Shown: positions 8,031-16,107 of the stretch, one piece after another
Position numbering within the stretch: position 1 is the stretch's first letter
How the letters are laid out: each line of letters opens with the position of its first letter
Assembly (NCBI GenBank): GCA_963840665.1
Contig: CAWIZO010000011.1
Location: forward strand, 186,001 to 250,000
Direction: 5' to 3'
Length of the DNA stretch: 64,000 bases
DNA from: DATFTE01 sp963840665
Lineage (GTDB): Bacteria > Acidobacteriota > Terriglobia > Terriglobales > Acidobacteriaceae
Position numbers and translations under genes: made by a program
Notes under the pieces: generated by a model
What the model was told of the DNA's origin: nothing
Databases searched by the model: none
Seen by the model: only the letters and a program-made list of their open reading frames with translations

Positions 8031-8077
8031 CGCCAGATCCCTCCCCCTTCGTTCTGCTCAGGGTCGGGATGACGTCT
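8031..8077 (+). repeat. Dispersed intergenic repeat, copy 1 (CGCCAGATCCCTC ... GGGATGACGTCT)
   Basis: One of three copies in the window (also 32677-32710 and, inverted, 58148-58193). The shared ends are CGCCAGATCCCTC and GGGATGACGTC, with a variable centre. All three copies lie between genes. Confidence 0.75.
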
Positions 8078-8096
8078 AGGTTAGGGTAGGCGCCAA

Positions 8097-8999
8097 TTAC
8101 TGCGGCGGATTTTGTGACTGAGGTTGTTGCGGTTGAACGGGCAAGCCTCCGGGACCGAGTTGGCCTCCGCCAAAGTTGCCATTGTTGCCGTTGTTAAATC
8201 CGCCAAAGCTGTTGTTGCCATTCTGACCCGGTTGTCCATTCACGTTTGGAGCCGCGACTTGGAGCGGCGGTTGCGCCGGTGTAGTGATCAACCCACCGCG
8301 ATCCGTGCTCGGGTCGTAGATGAATTGCCACTGGTTGTAGTGGTTCTTCTTGTTGAACTCGCGAATGGTTTTCTTCTTGCTGAAGCTGGTGACGCCGACG
8401 ATCGGGCCGCCGCCGAAAGTCTGGTTAAACTGTCCGCTCTGCTGGTTTCCTGCAGCCTGATTAGCCTGATTATTGTTGGGCGCGTCCGGGTCCTGATCTC
8501 CGTTGAGATTCTGTGGGGGCTGCTGTCCCTGCGCCGCCAACCCGGCGACGCCTTGCGCTGCGATCAGGCCTTGCAGGTTCTGTCCATTCGCTCCGTTTGC
8601 TCCTGCTGCTAGAGCCGCAGCAGATGTCGCACCCGCTAGCGCGGTCGTGTTGTTGCCGAGTTGCACTTCACCCAGGTGAAGCAGCTTGAAATCTTTTCCC
8701 GTAATCGGATCTTTGTACCGCTTGCGTATGAAGCGAATGTTGTTGGTGTTCTCGAGATCTTCCAGGCTGGTGGGATAGCGTCCCACCTTCTTCACGAATT
8801 TGCGGACGGCGCGGGAATACTGCACGCCGCGGTGAATCATCTCTTCTTCCTGGTCGCGCTTGAGCTCAAACGCCATGTTGTGGGCGAGTGATGCGCCGAA
8901 AATGGCCAGCAGCGTGATGAACAGCATCATCATCAGCAGGATGTAACCCTGCTCACGGTCGCGTCGTCCATGATTTCGGAATTTGCGAAACGTCGGCAT
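8097..8999 (-). CDS. Pseudopilin-like protein with Asn/Gln/Gly-rich tail (type IV pilus/type II secretion)
   Basis: The 300-aa product starts with a charged leader (MPTFRKFRNHGRRDREQG) followed directly by a hydrophobic helix (YILLMMMLFITLLAIFGASLAH), the arrangement of a class III prepilin signal. The usual Phe at +1 is replaced by Tyr and the +5 Glu is absent (E is at about +18). The next 60 residues (RDQEEEMIHRGVQYSRAVRKFVKKVGRYPTSLEDL) match GspG-type pseudopilins. From about residue 115 the chain is low-complexity, ending in N/Q/G/P-rich sequence (GNNSFGGFNNGNNGNFGG). It is the last gene of the pilC-to-pilP operon, 4 nt after pilP, with its ribosome-binding site (AAGGA) overlapping the pilP stop. 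It may be a minor pilin or an assembly factor. Confidence 0.8.
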   Translation of the reverse strand: MPTFRKFRNHGRRDREQGYILLMMMLFITLLAIFGASLAHNMAFELKRDQEEEMIHRGVQYSRAVRKFVKKVGRYPTSLEDLENTNNIRFIRKRYKDPITGKDFKLLHLGEVQLGNNTTALAGATSAAALAAGANGANGQNLQGLIAAQGVAGLAAQGQQPPQNLNGDQDPDAPNNNQANQAAGNQQSGQFNQTFGGGPIVGVTSFSKKKTIREFNKKNHYNQWQFIYDPSTDRGGLITTPAQPPLQVAAPNVNGQPGQNGNNSFGGFNNGNNGNFGGGQLGPGGLPVQPQQPQSQNPPQ

Positions 9000-9003
9000 T
9001 TCC

Positions 9004-9582
9004 TTATCCCTGAGTTAGCGGAATGCTCTGGCGGTTGTTGTTGAGCACGTCTTCCACTTCCACCGCGGTGGGCGCGATGTGGATGACCTTGTAGCGGCGG
9101 TTCACGATGTCGCCTTCCGACGCCACAAAAATATCTTCGCCCTGCTCCAGAAAAACTTTCTTCGCCTCGCCGGGACGATTGGCGAAACCAAAAAACTTCA
9201 GATTGATGGGAGGAGGGGGTGGAGGCCCAGTATCCTGCGGAGGCGGCGGTAGTGGAGCCTTGGTAGCCTTGGCTACCGGTGTCGGAATCACGACGTCCTG
9301 CGCCTCGAAAATATTGCGCCCGTTGCCCTGATATTTCGTGTCTTCACTAGCCTTGAGCCAGTCGTAGCGAAGCTCGGGATCGAGCGAGCGCGCGGCCGCG
9401 ATCAGCTTCTTACTCTTTCCCTTGGTGCGCGCGGCTGCCGCGGGGGCATCGGTTGCCGGAGCGGCGGCGCGTGGTGACGATCCGCCGGAGCTGAACATAA
9501 GTCCGCCGACCAGAATCAGCGCAAGCACCATCAGTGCGATGGCTACGATCAGCTTCTTCTTGTCCTCGGCTCCGACTTTCAC
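9004..9582 (-). CDS. pilP: PilP-like type IV pilus inner-membrane/periplasmic protein
   Basis: A 192-aa protein with a GTG start immediately following the pilO stop. One N-terminal transmembrane helix lies at about residues 10-30 (LIVAIALMVLALILVGGLMF), then an Ala/Pro linker, then a C-terminal beta domain (LKFFGFANRPGEAKKVFLEQGEDIFVASEGDIVNRRYKVIHI) typical of PilP and GspC homology regions. In type IV pilus systems PilP links the PilM-N-O platform to the secretin PilQ. Here the anchor is a membrane helix rather than a lipoprotein signal, as in several non-proteobacterial versions. Identification rests on operon position and the C-terminal domain pattern. No pilQ follows in this window. Confidence 0.8.
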   Translation of the reverse strand: MKVGAEDKKKLIVAIALMVLALILVGGLMFSSGGSSPRAAAPATDAPAAAARTKGKSKKLIAAARSLDPELRYDWLKASEDTKYQGNGRNIFEAQDVVIPTPVAKATKAPLPPPPQDTGPPPPPPINLKFFGFANRPGEAKKVFLEQGEDIFVASEGDIVNRRYKVIHIAPTAVEVEDVLNNNRQSIPLTQG

Positions 9583-10122
9583 TTAAGCACCCGTCTTCAG
9601 ATAGGTTTCCAGTTTCATCTGCAGCTTCACCAGTCCCGCCTGCGCGCCGCCCAGCTCGACGCTATCTACCAGAAAGAACAACTTGCTCCGCTCCAGTTCA
9701 TTCACCAGCCGGACCAGTTGCAGGTAGTTCCCGGCAAAATCGGCATCAATCGTGACTGGGCGCAGTCCCACCGGGTCGGCCTCCTCAATCTTGTACTTGA
9801 TGCCGCCAATCTTCACTCCGGTATCCGCCGCCAGTTTTCCTAAAGCATCGGCGATGGTGGAGTCTTCGTTGGGCAGGCGACTCTTGTAGAAATCATCGAT
9901 CTGGTCGTGGGCGACCACTACCTTTTTATCTAATCCCCGCAACGGCTCGACTTCGCGCGTCTTGCCCTGCAAGGTTTTCCACAAAGATTGCATCTGCTCG
10001 CTGCGCGAGCGCTGCGAGCCGACCAACGGCGAGAACAGCAATGCCGCAGCAGCGATATCCAACACCAGCAGCGTCCCGATGGCAATTTGAACTTTGCGGC
10101 GCGTGTCCTTCATTTCCGGCAT
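9583..10122 (-). CDS. pilO: Type IV pilus assembly protein PilO
   Basis: A 179-aa protein with a short cytoplasmic tail, one transmembrane helix (about residues 12-32, IAIGTLLVLDIAAAALLFSPL), a coiled coil and a ferredoxin-like periplasmic domain (IKYKIEEADPVGLRPVTIDADFAGNYLQLVRLVNELERS). The YLQLVRLVNELERSKLFFLVD stretch is the hallmark of PilO. It pairs with PilN to form the inner-membrane alignment complex. The ATG overlaps the pilN stop by one base (TAATG), a sign of translational coupling; the GTG of pilP follows its own stop directly. Confidence 0.93.
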   Translation of the reverse strand: MPEMKDTRRKVQIAIGTLLVLDIAAAALLFSPLVGSQRSRSEQMQSLWKTLQGKTREVEPLRGLDKKVVVAHDQIDDFYKSRLPNEDSTIADALGKLAADTGVKIGGIKYKIEEADPVGLRPVTIDADFAGNYLQLVRLVNELERSKLFFLVDSVELGGAQAGLVKLQMKLETYLKTGA

Positions 10123-10724
10123 TAAGGTGCGCCTCCCGCACTGACGGTTTTGGGAATATCGGGCACATACACGGCGCTGATCTCGAATTGCACGTGATCC
10201 GATCCCGTCCCCGACGCCAATTCCTGCTCCGACTGAATGTGCGTTTGCTGGAAACGCTTCGAAGCTTCCATTCTGCGTACAAGTTCCAGCGCCCGATCGC
10301 GCGATTCTCCGGCCACAATCAGTTTGATCAACAGTTGGTTGTCCTCGCCCATTTCAGGCTTGATGGAGACCACATGCAGGCGCGCCGGCATCACCTGCTC
10401 CATATCTTCGAAGACGCGCGTCCACGAGAAGGCCTTACGCTCAAACAGATCGTTCAGAAATTGCGAACGGTCACGCGTCATGTGATTCTGCGGCAGGTTC
10501 AGCAGCGCCAACGCCGCGGTTCTCTCTTCGTCACGCGACGCAATCTGAGCCTCGCGCTGCTGGATGAGCACATTATCTTTGTGCGCGGTGATCAGTCCGA
10601 GGATGACGCTATAGAGCAGCACCAGCGTGATAATCCCCAGAGCCGCGAGCGGCGCACCCCAGCGCAGCCAGAACTTTTTCAGATCCTCGTACGGATGACT
10701 CGCGAGATTGATATCGATGTGCAT
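10122..10724 (-). CDS. pilN: Type IV pilus assembly protein PilN
   Basis: The start at 10724 gives MHIDINLASHPYEDLKKFW, the classic PilN beginning (INLLP-like motif that binds PilM); the stop of pilM ends one base before it. A longer in-frame version is rejected because it would overlap pilM and add an unrelated Arg/Trp-rich leader. A transmembrane helix follows at about residues 25-45, then a coiled coil (HKDNVLIQQREAQIASRDEERTAAL) and a ferredoxin-like domain. PilN links cytoplasmic PilM to periplasmic PilO. Confidence 0.92.
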   Translation of the reverse strand: MHIDINLASHPYEDLKKFWLRWGAPLAALGIITLVLLYSVILGLITAHKDNVLIQQREAQIASRDEERTAALALLNLPQNHMTRDRSQFLNDLFERKAFSWTRVFEDMEQVMPARLHVVSIKPEMGEDNQLLIKLIVAGESRDRALELVRRMEASKRFQQTHIQSEQELASGTGSDHVQFEISAVYVPDIPKTVSAGGAP

Positions 10725-10725
10725 G

Positions 10726-11640
10726 CTATGCGAGCAACGCTCCCACCACTCCCGCCATTCTCCAACGCGGAACCGAACTCCCACTCGAACCCAGTTGCGA
10801 GGCGCTGACCAGTTCCGCGACCTCCACTCCGGTTGCGGCACGCAACGCGGCCAGGGCTCCCCCAGTATCGGAAAGGCCGGCAACGTAAATTCGCTCGATA
10901 TTCAAGTGATACGTATCCTGGAAAAATACGATCGAGGGATAAATCTCTTCCGCGAGTTGGTCTCCGGTGATGGTGATCCCGCGGGTATTCTCGAGCGTGC
11001 GGAACAGCAGCAACTGTTGATTCTCGAGAATGGCGATGCTGGTGGTCAGCGCATCGACTTTTACCACCAGTGTTGGACGGTCGGCCGTAGCGGCTCCGAG
11101 CGCAGCCAACATGGAAGGCAACACCACTCCCGGCGCGTACCCAGCTTGGCGGAACGCCGCTTCGTAGTCCTCCAACACCGTCGAGAGTACTACCGCCGCC
11201 ACGACACGAACGCCACTACCGGAAGTTTGCGCGTGATACGACACTCGCGCTTTATCGACATCGAACGGGAGCGACTTCTTCAAGCGGAAACGCACCACGC
11301 CTTCGGCTTCTTCGCGGCTGGCGGGCAGCGAATCGAAATCAAGCAAGGCGACCCGGACGGCGGCGTCAGGTAAAACTGCAATCACGTCGCGGGTTCTGGC
11401 CGACAAGCTTCCCAGTGCATCGCGGATGGTCTGAAATACAGTGTCGGCCTGCCGCAGGTTGTTCTCGATCAAGTCGGGAACTACGCTGCCCGGCGCCAGT
11501 TCGTACGACGAGCAGGATTCCAGGACCTCGCCGCTTTCCCCGATGCGTCCGGCGAGCACCCGGTCGGCGGCGATTTCGCACGCCAGCACCGGCTTCGTGG
11601 CTGTTTTGAAACTAGAATTCATGCTGGAAATGGAACACAC
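10726..11640 (-). CDS. pilM: Type IV pilus assembly protein PilM (actin-like ATPase)
   Basis: A cytoplasmic protein of about 300 aa with an FtsA/PilM-like order of motifs. It has an early KPVLACEIAADRVLAGRI strand-turn-strand, VIAVLPDAAVRVALLDFDSLP, EEAEGVVRFRLKKSLPFDVD (strongly PilM-like), LVVKVDALTTSIAIL, and TGDQLAEEIYPSIVFFQ near the end. The start is uncertain: GTG at 11640 or ATG at 11622, neither with a convincing ribosome-binding site. PilM sits under the membrane, binds the N-terminus of PilN and ATP. Order pilB-pilM-pilN-pilO-pilP is preserved, with an 81-nt gap after pilB. Confidence 0.92.
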   Translation of the reverse strand: MCSISSMNSSFKTATKPVLACEIAADRVLAGRIGESGEVLESCSSYELAPGSVVPDLIENNLRQADTVFQTIRDALGSLSARTRDVIAVLPDAAVRVALLDFDSLPASREEAEGVVRFRLKKSLPFDVDKARVSYHAQTSGSGVRVVAAVVLSTVLEDYEAAFRQAGYAPGVVLPSMLAALGAATADRPTLVVKVDALTTSIAILENQQLLLFRTLENTRGITITGDQLAEEIYPSIVFFQDTYHLNIERIYVAGLSDTGGALAALRAATGVEVAELVSASQLGSSGSSVPRWRMAGVVGALLA

Positions 11641-11721
11641 TCATCCTACAGATAAAACCTTGTAGAGAAAAGAATTGCAATAGCTGGATGAGCACTCCCG
11701 GCCGCGTCTCCCGACTTCGTC

Positions 11722-13395
11722 CTATCGCATGCTCTCGATGAACGTGACCTTGTTGATCTCCTTCAGCGTGGTTACTCCGTGTCTCACCTTATCGAGAGCG
11801 GATTCGCGCAGGAATCGCATGCCTTCATCGCGAGCGGCGCGGCGGATTTCTGATGTCGGCTTCTTGGCCAGAATCAGTTCGCGAATACGATCGCTCAGAT
11901 CCAGCAGTTCGTGAATCGCGCTTCGGCCGCGGAATCCCGTGCCCGCGCACTCGATGCAACCTTGTCCTTCATAGAACGCTACTTCCGACCACTGCTTGGG
12001 ATCGAGGCCGCTAGCTTCGAGAACGTCGGGCGCGTAGTGCACCTGGGTGCGGCACGAGTCGCAGATCACGCGCACCAGTCGTTGCGCCAGAATGCAGTTC
12101 AATGCGGAAACGAAGTTATAAGGCTCGACGCCCATGTTCAGGAAACGTCCGATGACGTCGACCACGTTGTTGGCGTGGACGGTGGTGAACACCAGGTGTC
12201 CGGTAAGCGCCGAATTGATGGCGATCTGCGCGGTCTCCTGGTCGCGGATTTCGCCGACCATGATCTTGTCCGGATCGTGACGCAAGATGGAGCGCAATCC
12301 GCGGGCGAACGTCAGTCCCTTTTTCTCGTTTACTGGAATCTGCGTGATGCCCTTGATCTGATATTCGACCGGATCTTCAATGGTGATGATCTTGTCTTCT
12401 TCAGTCTTGATCTCATTGACCGCGGCGTACAGCGTAGTGGTCTTGCCGGAACCCGTTGGACCCGTGACCAGCACCATGCCGTAGGGCTCTTTGATGTAGC
12501 GGCGGAACTTCCGCAAATCGTCTTCGTCAAAGCCGACCACATCGAGAACCAGCTTGTGGAACTTCTCGCTCATCGACTCTTTGTCGAGCACGCGAAGCAC
12601 GGCATCTTCGCCGTGAATCGAAGGCATGATGGAAACGCGGAAATCGATGGGACGCTCGGGCTGTCCATACTTCACGCGGAAGCGGCCGTCCTGCGGCACG
12701 CGGCGCTCGGAAATGTCGAGCTCGCTCATGACCTTGATACGCGAAATGATGGTCGAGTGATGCTCTTTCGCGATCGGCGCCATGGCTTGCGTCAGCACGC
12801 CGTCAATGCGGAACTTGATGTTCACCGAATCGTCCTGCGTCTCAATATGAATGTCGCTTGCTCTGCGCTGAAGGGCCGTGAAGATCGTAGTGTCGACCAG
12901 GCGGATGATGGGGCTAATGTCGCCTTGCGCCGTCAGGCGGTCGATCGAAATGCTCTCGTCGCCCGCTCCTTCTTCTTCCGAGATCACGTCGAGCCGGAAG
13001 CCTTCACTGGCATCTTCCAACACGCGCTTCGACTGCTCGGTCTTCTTGAGAATCTCGTCGATCTGCGCCGGTGTCGAAACCTTGGTAAGGATGCGCTTGC
13101 CCAGCAGCAGGCTGATCTCGTCGATCATCATCAACTGGCTGGGATCGGCGATGGCAATGGCAAGTTTTCCCTCGCGCGTTTCTTCGAGCGGAACGAACTT
13201 GTAGCGGAACATCAGCTCGACCGGAACTTTCTCAAACAGGTCGTGGTGCAGCTGGAAGTTGCGCAAGTCGATGAACTCGCAGCGATACCGCCGCGCTACA
13301 TCCTGCGCTTTCTCGAGATCATCGGCATGAGCCGTGGTTAACCGCCCGCCGTTCTCGCCATTGACGAACACTGATTTCTTTTCCGCCATTGCCAT
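11722..13395 (-). CDS. pilB: Type IV pilus extension ATPase PilB (GspE/PilB family)
   Basis: A complete 557-aa secretion ATPase. An N-terminal MshEN-like domain (about residues 20-115) is followed by the catalytic core with Walker A GPTGSGKT (312-319), the Asp box (IITIEDPVEYQ), Walker B-like IMVGEIRD (378-385) and the His box TVHANN (405-410). The tetracysteine zinc site is C445/C448 and C479/C482 (CDSC...CIEC). PilB hydrolyses ATP on the cytoplasmic side to drive pilus extension. It is transcribed after pilC and before pilM. No pilT retraction ATPase lies in the window. A long open frame antisense to this gene (11911-13341) is a codon-bias shadow. Confidence 0.97.
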   Translation of the reverse strand: MAMAEKKSVFVNGENGGRLTTAHADDLEKAQDVARRYRCEFIDLRNFQLHHDLFEKVPVELMFRYKFVPLEETREGKLAIAIADPSQLMMIDEISLLLGKRILTKVSTPAQIDEILKKTEQSKRVLEDASEGFRLDVISEEEGAGDESISIDRLTAQGDISPIIRLVDTTIFTALQRRASDIHIETQDDSVNIKFRIDGVLTQAMAPIAKEHHSTIISRIKVMSELDISERRVPQDGRFRVKYGQPERPIDFRVSIMPSIHGEDAVLRVLDKESMSEKFHKLVLDVVGFDEDDLRKFRRYIKEPYGMVLVTGPTGSGKTTTLYAAVNEIKTEEDKIITIEDPVEYQIKGITQIPVNEKKGLTFARGLRSILRHDPDKIMVGEIRDQETAQIAINSALTGHLVFTTVHANNVVDVIGRFLNMGVEPYNFVSALNCILAQRLVRVICDSCRTQVHYAPDVLEASGLDPKQWSEVAFYEGQGCIECAGTGFRGRSAIHELLDLSDRIRELILAKKPTSEIRRAARDEGMRFLRESALDKVRHGVTTLKEINKVTFIESMR

Positions 13396-13430
13396 TTCCA
13401 GCCTACCTGCAGAGCCCGAGGGCCGAGTCG

Positions 13431-14639
13431 TTAGTGGATGCCGGATCCCAGCGTAAAGATGGGTAAGTACAGGGAGATGAGCACTCCACCCACGAACACC
13501 GCCATCACAATCAGGATTACCGGTTCAATCAAAGCCATGGCTGCGCCCAGCGCAGTCTGCACATCTTCTTCGTAAAATTCCGCGACCGAGTTCAACATCG
13601 CCGCCAACGCTCCGGTGGATTCGCCGACTTCAATCATCTCCACCGAAAGGTCGGGAAACATCTTCTGATCTTCCAGGCTGCGCGCCAGCGAACGGCCTTC
13701 CTTCACGCGCGCCGCGGCATCTTTGATTCCATTCAAGATGCGCCGGCTGCTCATAGAAGCACCCGCAGTTTCCAGCGAGGGAACCAGTGGCATGCCGCCT
13801 TGCAGCAGCGTCGAGAGCATGCGCGAGAAATTCGCGACTTGGTACTTCAGCCAGATATCGCCAAGCAGCGGCATCCGCAAGATCACGCGGTCAAGGGAAT
13901 CGGCGCCGCTGTCTGTATTCTTCCAGCGCAATAAGAGCGCGATTACGATAACGACGCCGACAAGAACGTAAGGCGCGTACTGCTGCGCATTGTTGCCCAC
14001 TGCCAGCATGATCAGCGTGATCGTCGGCAGCTTAGCGTTCAAGCTTTCATACAACTTGGCAAACTGCGGCACCACGTAGGTGATCAGAAACACTAGCATG
14101 CACGACACAACGCTGATCAGAAGCGCGGGATACACCAGCGACACCGCTAGCTTCTTTTTAAAGGTGAGCGCCATGCGCTGAAAGGCGATATAGCGGCTCA
14201 GCACTTCTTCCATGTTGCCGCTCTTTTCCCCTGCCAGCAGCGTAGTGGTGTAGATCTTGGGGAACGTCGCCTGAGCCGCGAAAGAATCCGACAGCAACTC
14301 GCCGCTCTTCACTCGGTCTCGAACGTTCTCGAGCAACGATCGGAAGCGCTCATCTTTTTGCCGCTTGATGAGCAGATCGAGCGAATTCAAAATCGGAAGT
14401 CCGGCTTTGATCAGCGTCAGGAACTGCTGGTTGAAAATCAGGAAAGTGCTGGGCTTGACCTTACGATTCGATCCAAACTGGATCTTCCCGCCCGAATAAA
14501 TGCCCTTGGGTTTGACCCAATAAACCAGGAAGCCTTGCTGCACGAAGCGGTCGCGGACTTCAGCCTCGGAATAGCCGTTCTCCACCTGTTGCAACAGTCG
14601 CCCGCGTTCGTCCGCCGCTTTGACCAGAAATTCAGGCAT
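13431..14639 (-). CDS. pilC: Type IV pilus inner-membrane platform protein PilC (GspF family)
   Basis: The 402-aa protein has two T2SSF domains, at about residues 65-190 (FNQQFLTLIKAGLPILNSLDLL and AGEKSGNMEEVLSRYIAF) and 270-395 (FSRMLSTLLQGGMPLVPSLE and VGESTGALAAMLNSVAEFYEE). Three transmembrane helices are visible: about 165-190, 215-235 and 370-395. The duplicated G-E-x-S/T-G signatures are diagnostic. PilC is the membrane platform on which PilB and the pilin subunits act. It is the first gene of the operon, with a 35-nt gap to pilB. The N-terminal MPEFLVKAADERGRLL is the usual short domain of this subfamily. Confidence 0.96.
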   Translation of the reverse strand: MPEFLVKAADERGRLLQQVENGYSEAEVRDRFVQQGFLVYWVKPKGIYSGGKIQFGSNRKVKPSTFLIFNQQFLTLIKAGLPILNSLDLLIKRQKDERFRSLLENVRDRVKSGELLSDSFAAQATFPKIYTTTLLAGEKSGNMEEVLSRYIAFQRMALTFKKKLAVSLVYPALLISVVSCMLVFLITYVVPQFAKLYESLNAKLPTITLIMLAVGNNAQQYAPYVLVGVVIVIALLLRWKNTDSGADSLDRVILRMPLLGDIWLKYQVANFSRMLSTLLQGGMPLVPSLETAGASMSSRRILNGIKDAAARVKEGRSLARSLEDQKMFPDLSVEMIEVGESTGALAAMLNSVAEFYEEDVQTALGAAMALIEPVILIVMAVFVGGVLISLYLPIFTLGSGIH

Positions 14640-14780
14640 TTCAGTATGTTACGAGCCGCGCTTCCAGCACTTCAGTCTAGCACCGCGTCGCGTACCGCTT
14701 TTGTTAAATCCATGTCAACGACTAACCCCGGTAACCGCTCCTAAATATCACATAAGTGCAATGTATGCTTGCGCTTACCG

Positions 14781-15467
14781 CTACTGCCCCAGGTCCCCAT
14801 CCACCACTTCCACCCCCGCAGGCGGAACAAAGTGGAAGGTTGAATCCGCTACCGCTACATCTTCCTTCTGATCTGTAAAGCGATATTCCGTGACCGAGCC
14901 GTCTATTTCTTCGATGACAATGCGCGCGATTTTGCTGTCAGGAGTCACCTCCAGCAAAACCTGGCTCACCCGGTCAGCCATCGCTTGTGGCACTCCGCGT
15001 AAAACCACATTGCCGGGGCTCACCGGAGGCACATCTTGCGCAAACGATAAACCCTGCAATTCCTTCTCCAACCGCGTCTTACCCAGAAGAAAGCTCAGCG
15101 GAGACCGCAAGTCATCGAGCTTCTTTGCCGGAGACTTCCTTGCTTGCCGGTCCCCCGGCAAGTAAAACCACGCATCCTTGCCGTCGCTTAGGAACACTTT
15201 CTCTCTTGGAGAACGATACTCCCAGCGCATCTTGCCGGGTTTTTTTAACCATAAAACCCCGGTTTCGGTTCGATCCATCCCCCCGCCCCGGTAGATTTCC
15301 GTGAATTGTGCCTCGAGGGTGTGCAAATGGTTGTACCTCTGGTCAACCGCCTGGGCAATTGCATGGACGTCCGCCGCCATCGCCGCAACCGAAGCGGCCA
15401 GCACAACTACCGCCAGCCTGAATGAAGTTGGAGTCTTGATCACCCGGCAGACATCCCCAATCCCCAT
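14781..15467 (-). CDS. lolA: Outer-membrane lipoprotein carrier protein LolA
   Basis: With the ATG at 15467 the protein has 228 aa and a signal peptide (LAVVVLAASVAAMAADVHA). The mature part shows LolA features: HTLEAQFTEIYRGGG, GVLWLKKPGKMRWEYRSP, KVFLSDGKDAWFYLPGDRQA, SPLSFLLGKTRLEKEL and a C-terminal IVIEEIDGSVTEYRFTD strand pair. LolA ferries lipoproteins across the periplasm from LolCDE to LolB. The longer frame starting at 15578 would add an unlikely Arg/Ser-rich leader. The gene lies upstream of pilC on the same strand but about 140 nt away, so a separate transcript is likely. Confidence 0.92.
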   Translation of the reverse strand: MGIGDVCRVIKTPTSFRLAVVVLAASVAAMAADVHAIAQAVDQRYNHLHTLEAQFTEIYRGGGMDRTETGVLWLKKPGKMRWEYRSPREKVFLSDGKDAWFYLPGDRQARKSPAKKLDDLRSPLSFLLGKTRLEKELQGLSFAQDVPPVSPGNVVLRGVPQAMADRVSQVLLEVTPDSKIARIVIEEIDGSVTEYRFTDQKEDVAVADSTFHFVPPAGVEVVDGDLGQ

Positions 15468-15572
15468 TCTACCGGATGAAAAGCTGAGGTGGGATTCGCG
15501 AACGGCGGTTGTAGCCCATGCCCGAACGTGACAGGATGCCCCGCCAGAGAATCGTATCGATGGGGAGTTGGT

Positions 15573-16000
15573 ATGCAATCCAAAATGTTCGCCGTTTTTC
15601 TTGTGCTGGCATTGACCCCGTTAGCGATGGCTGGAAGCCGCCACTGGAAGTCAGGAACCTTGACCGCGACCGAACAGCAGAAAGTGGCCGAAGTCAGCAC
15701 GCAGAGCACAAATTCCGACGCGACTTACAAGAACAAAGGCAACCGCACCGACTATTCGCAAAACACAACGACGACCACCTCCGACAACACGGAAACCTAC
15801 CAGACCTATACCATCGACGCCGGAAACAAAATCATCATCGCCAAGGAACACTGCTGTTCCCCTGGTCGAAACCCGCCAACGTGAATGTCGGTGAACCGGT
15901 GAAATACGTCGTGGAACGCGGCAAACTCATCATGCTTGACGATGACGGCAAAGAACACAAAGCCTCGGTGATAAGTTCGTCGATGAAGTCAGAGCCTTAG
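15573..16000 (+). pseudogene. Small secreted protein gene interrupted by a -1 frameshift
   Basis: ATG at 15573 opens a signal-peptide protein (MQSKMFAVFLVLALTPLAMA) that continues with TATEQQKVAEVSTQST, a Thr/Asn-rich middle and TIDAGNKIIIAKEH, then stops early at 15884. A second frame picks up without overlap loss from about 15850 with LLFPWSKPANVNVGEPVKYVVERG and LIMLDDDGKEHKASVISS, ending at 16000. The two halves together make one compact protein of about 142 aa, and the second half has no start of its own. A single missing base near 15850 explains it. No slippery heptamer is evident, so programmed shifting is unlikely. Function unknown; small secreted proteins with this WSKPANV...DDDGKEH ending recur in Acidobacteria. 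Confidence 0.7.
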
Positions 16001-16107
16001 GACTCCGGCGACGCTTTTCTCGGTTGAATTCACTCCATTCCCGTGGCACACTGCGCTATCTCTGGCCGGAGAACCACGCGGAAGACCGCCCGGCATGAGA
16101 CGCTACT

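Noticed and set aside
11911..13341. Plus-strand open frame of 476 codons
   Set aside because: It lies wholly antisense to pilB, whose Walker and zinc motifs are complete; the antisense frame is a codon-bias effect.
15840..15870. Programmed -1 frameshift in the small secreted gene
   Set aside because: No slippery heptamer is present and nothing in the local sequence indicates a stimulatory structure; a missing base is simpler.
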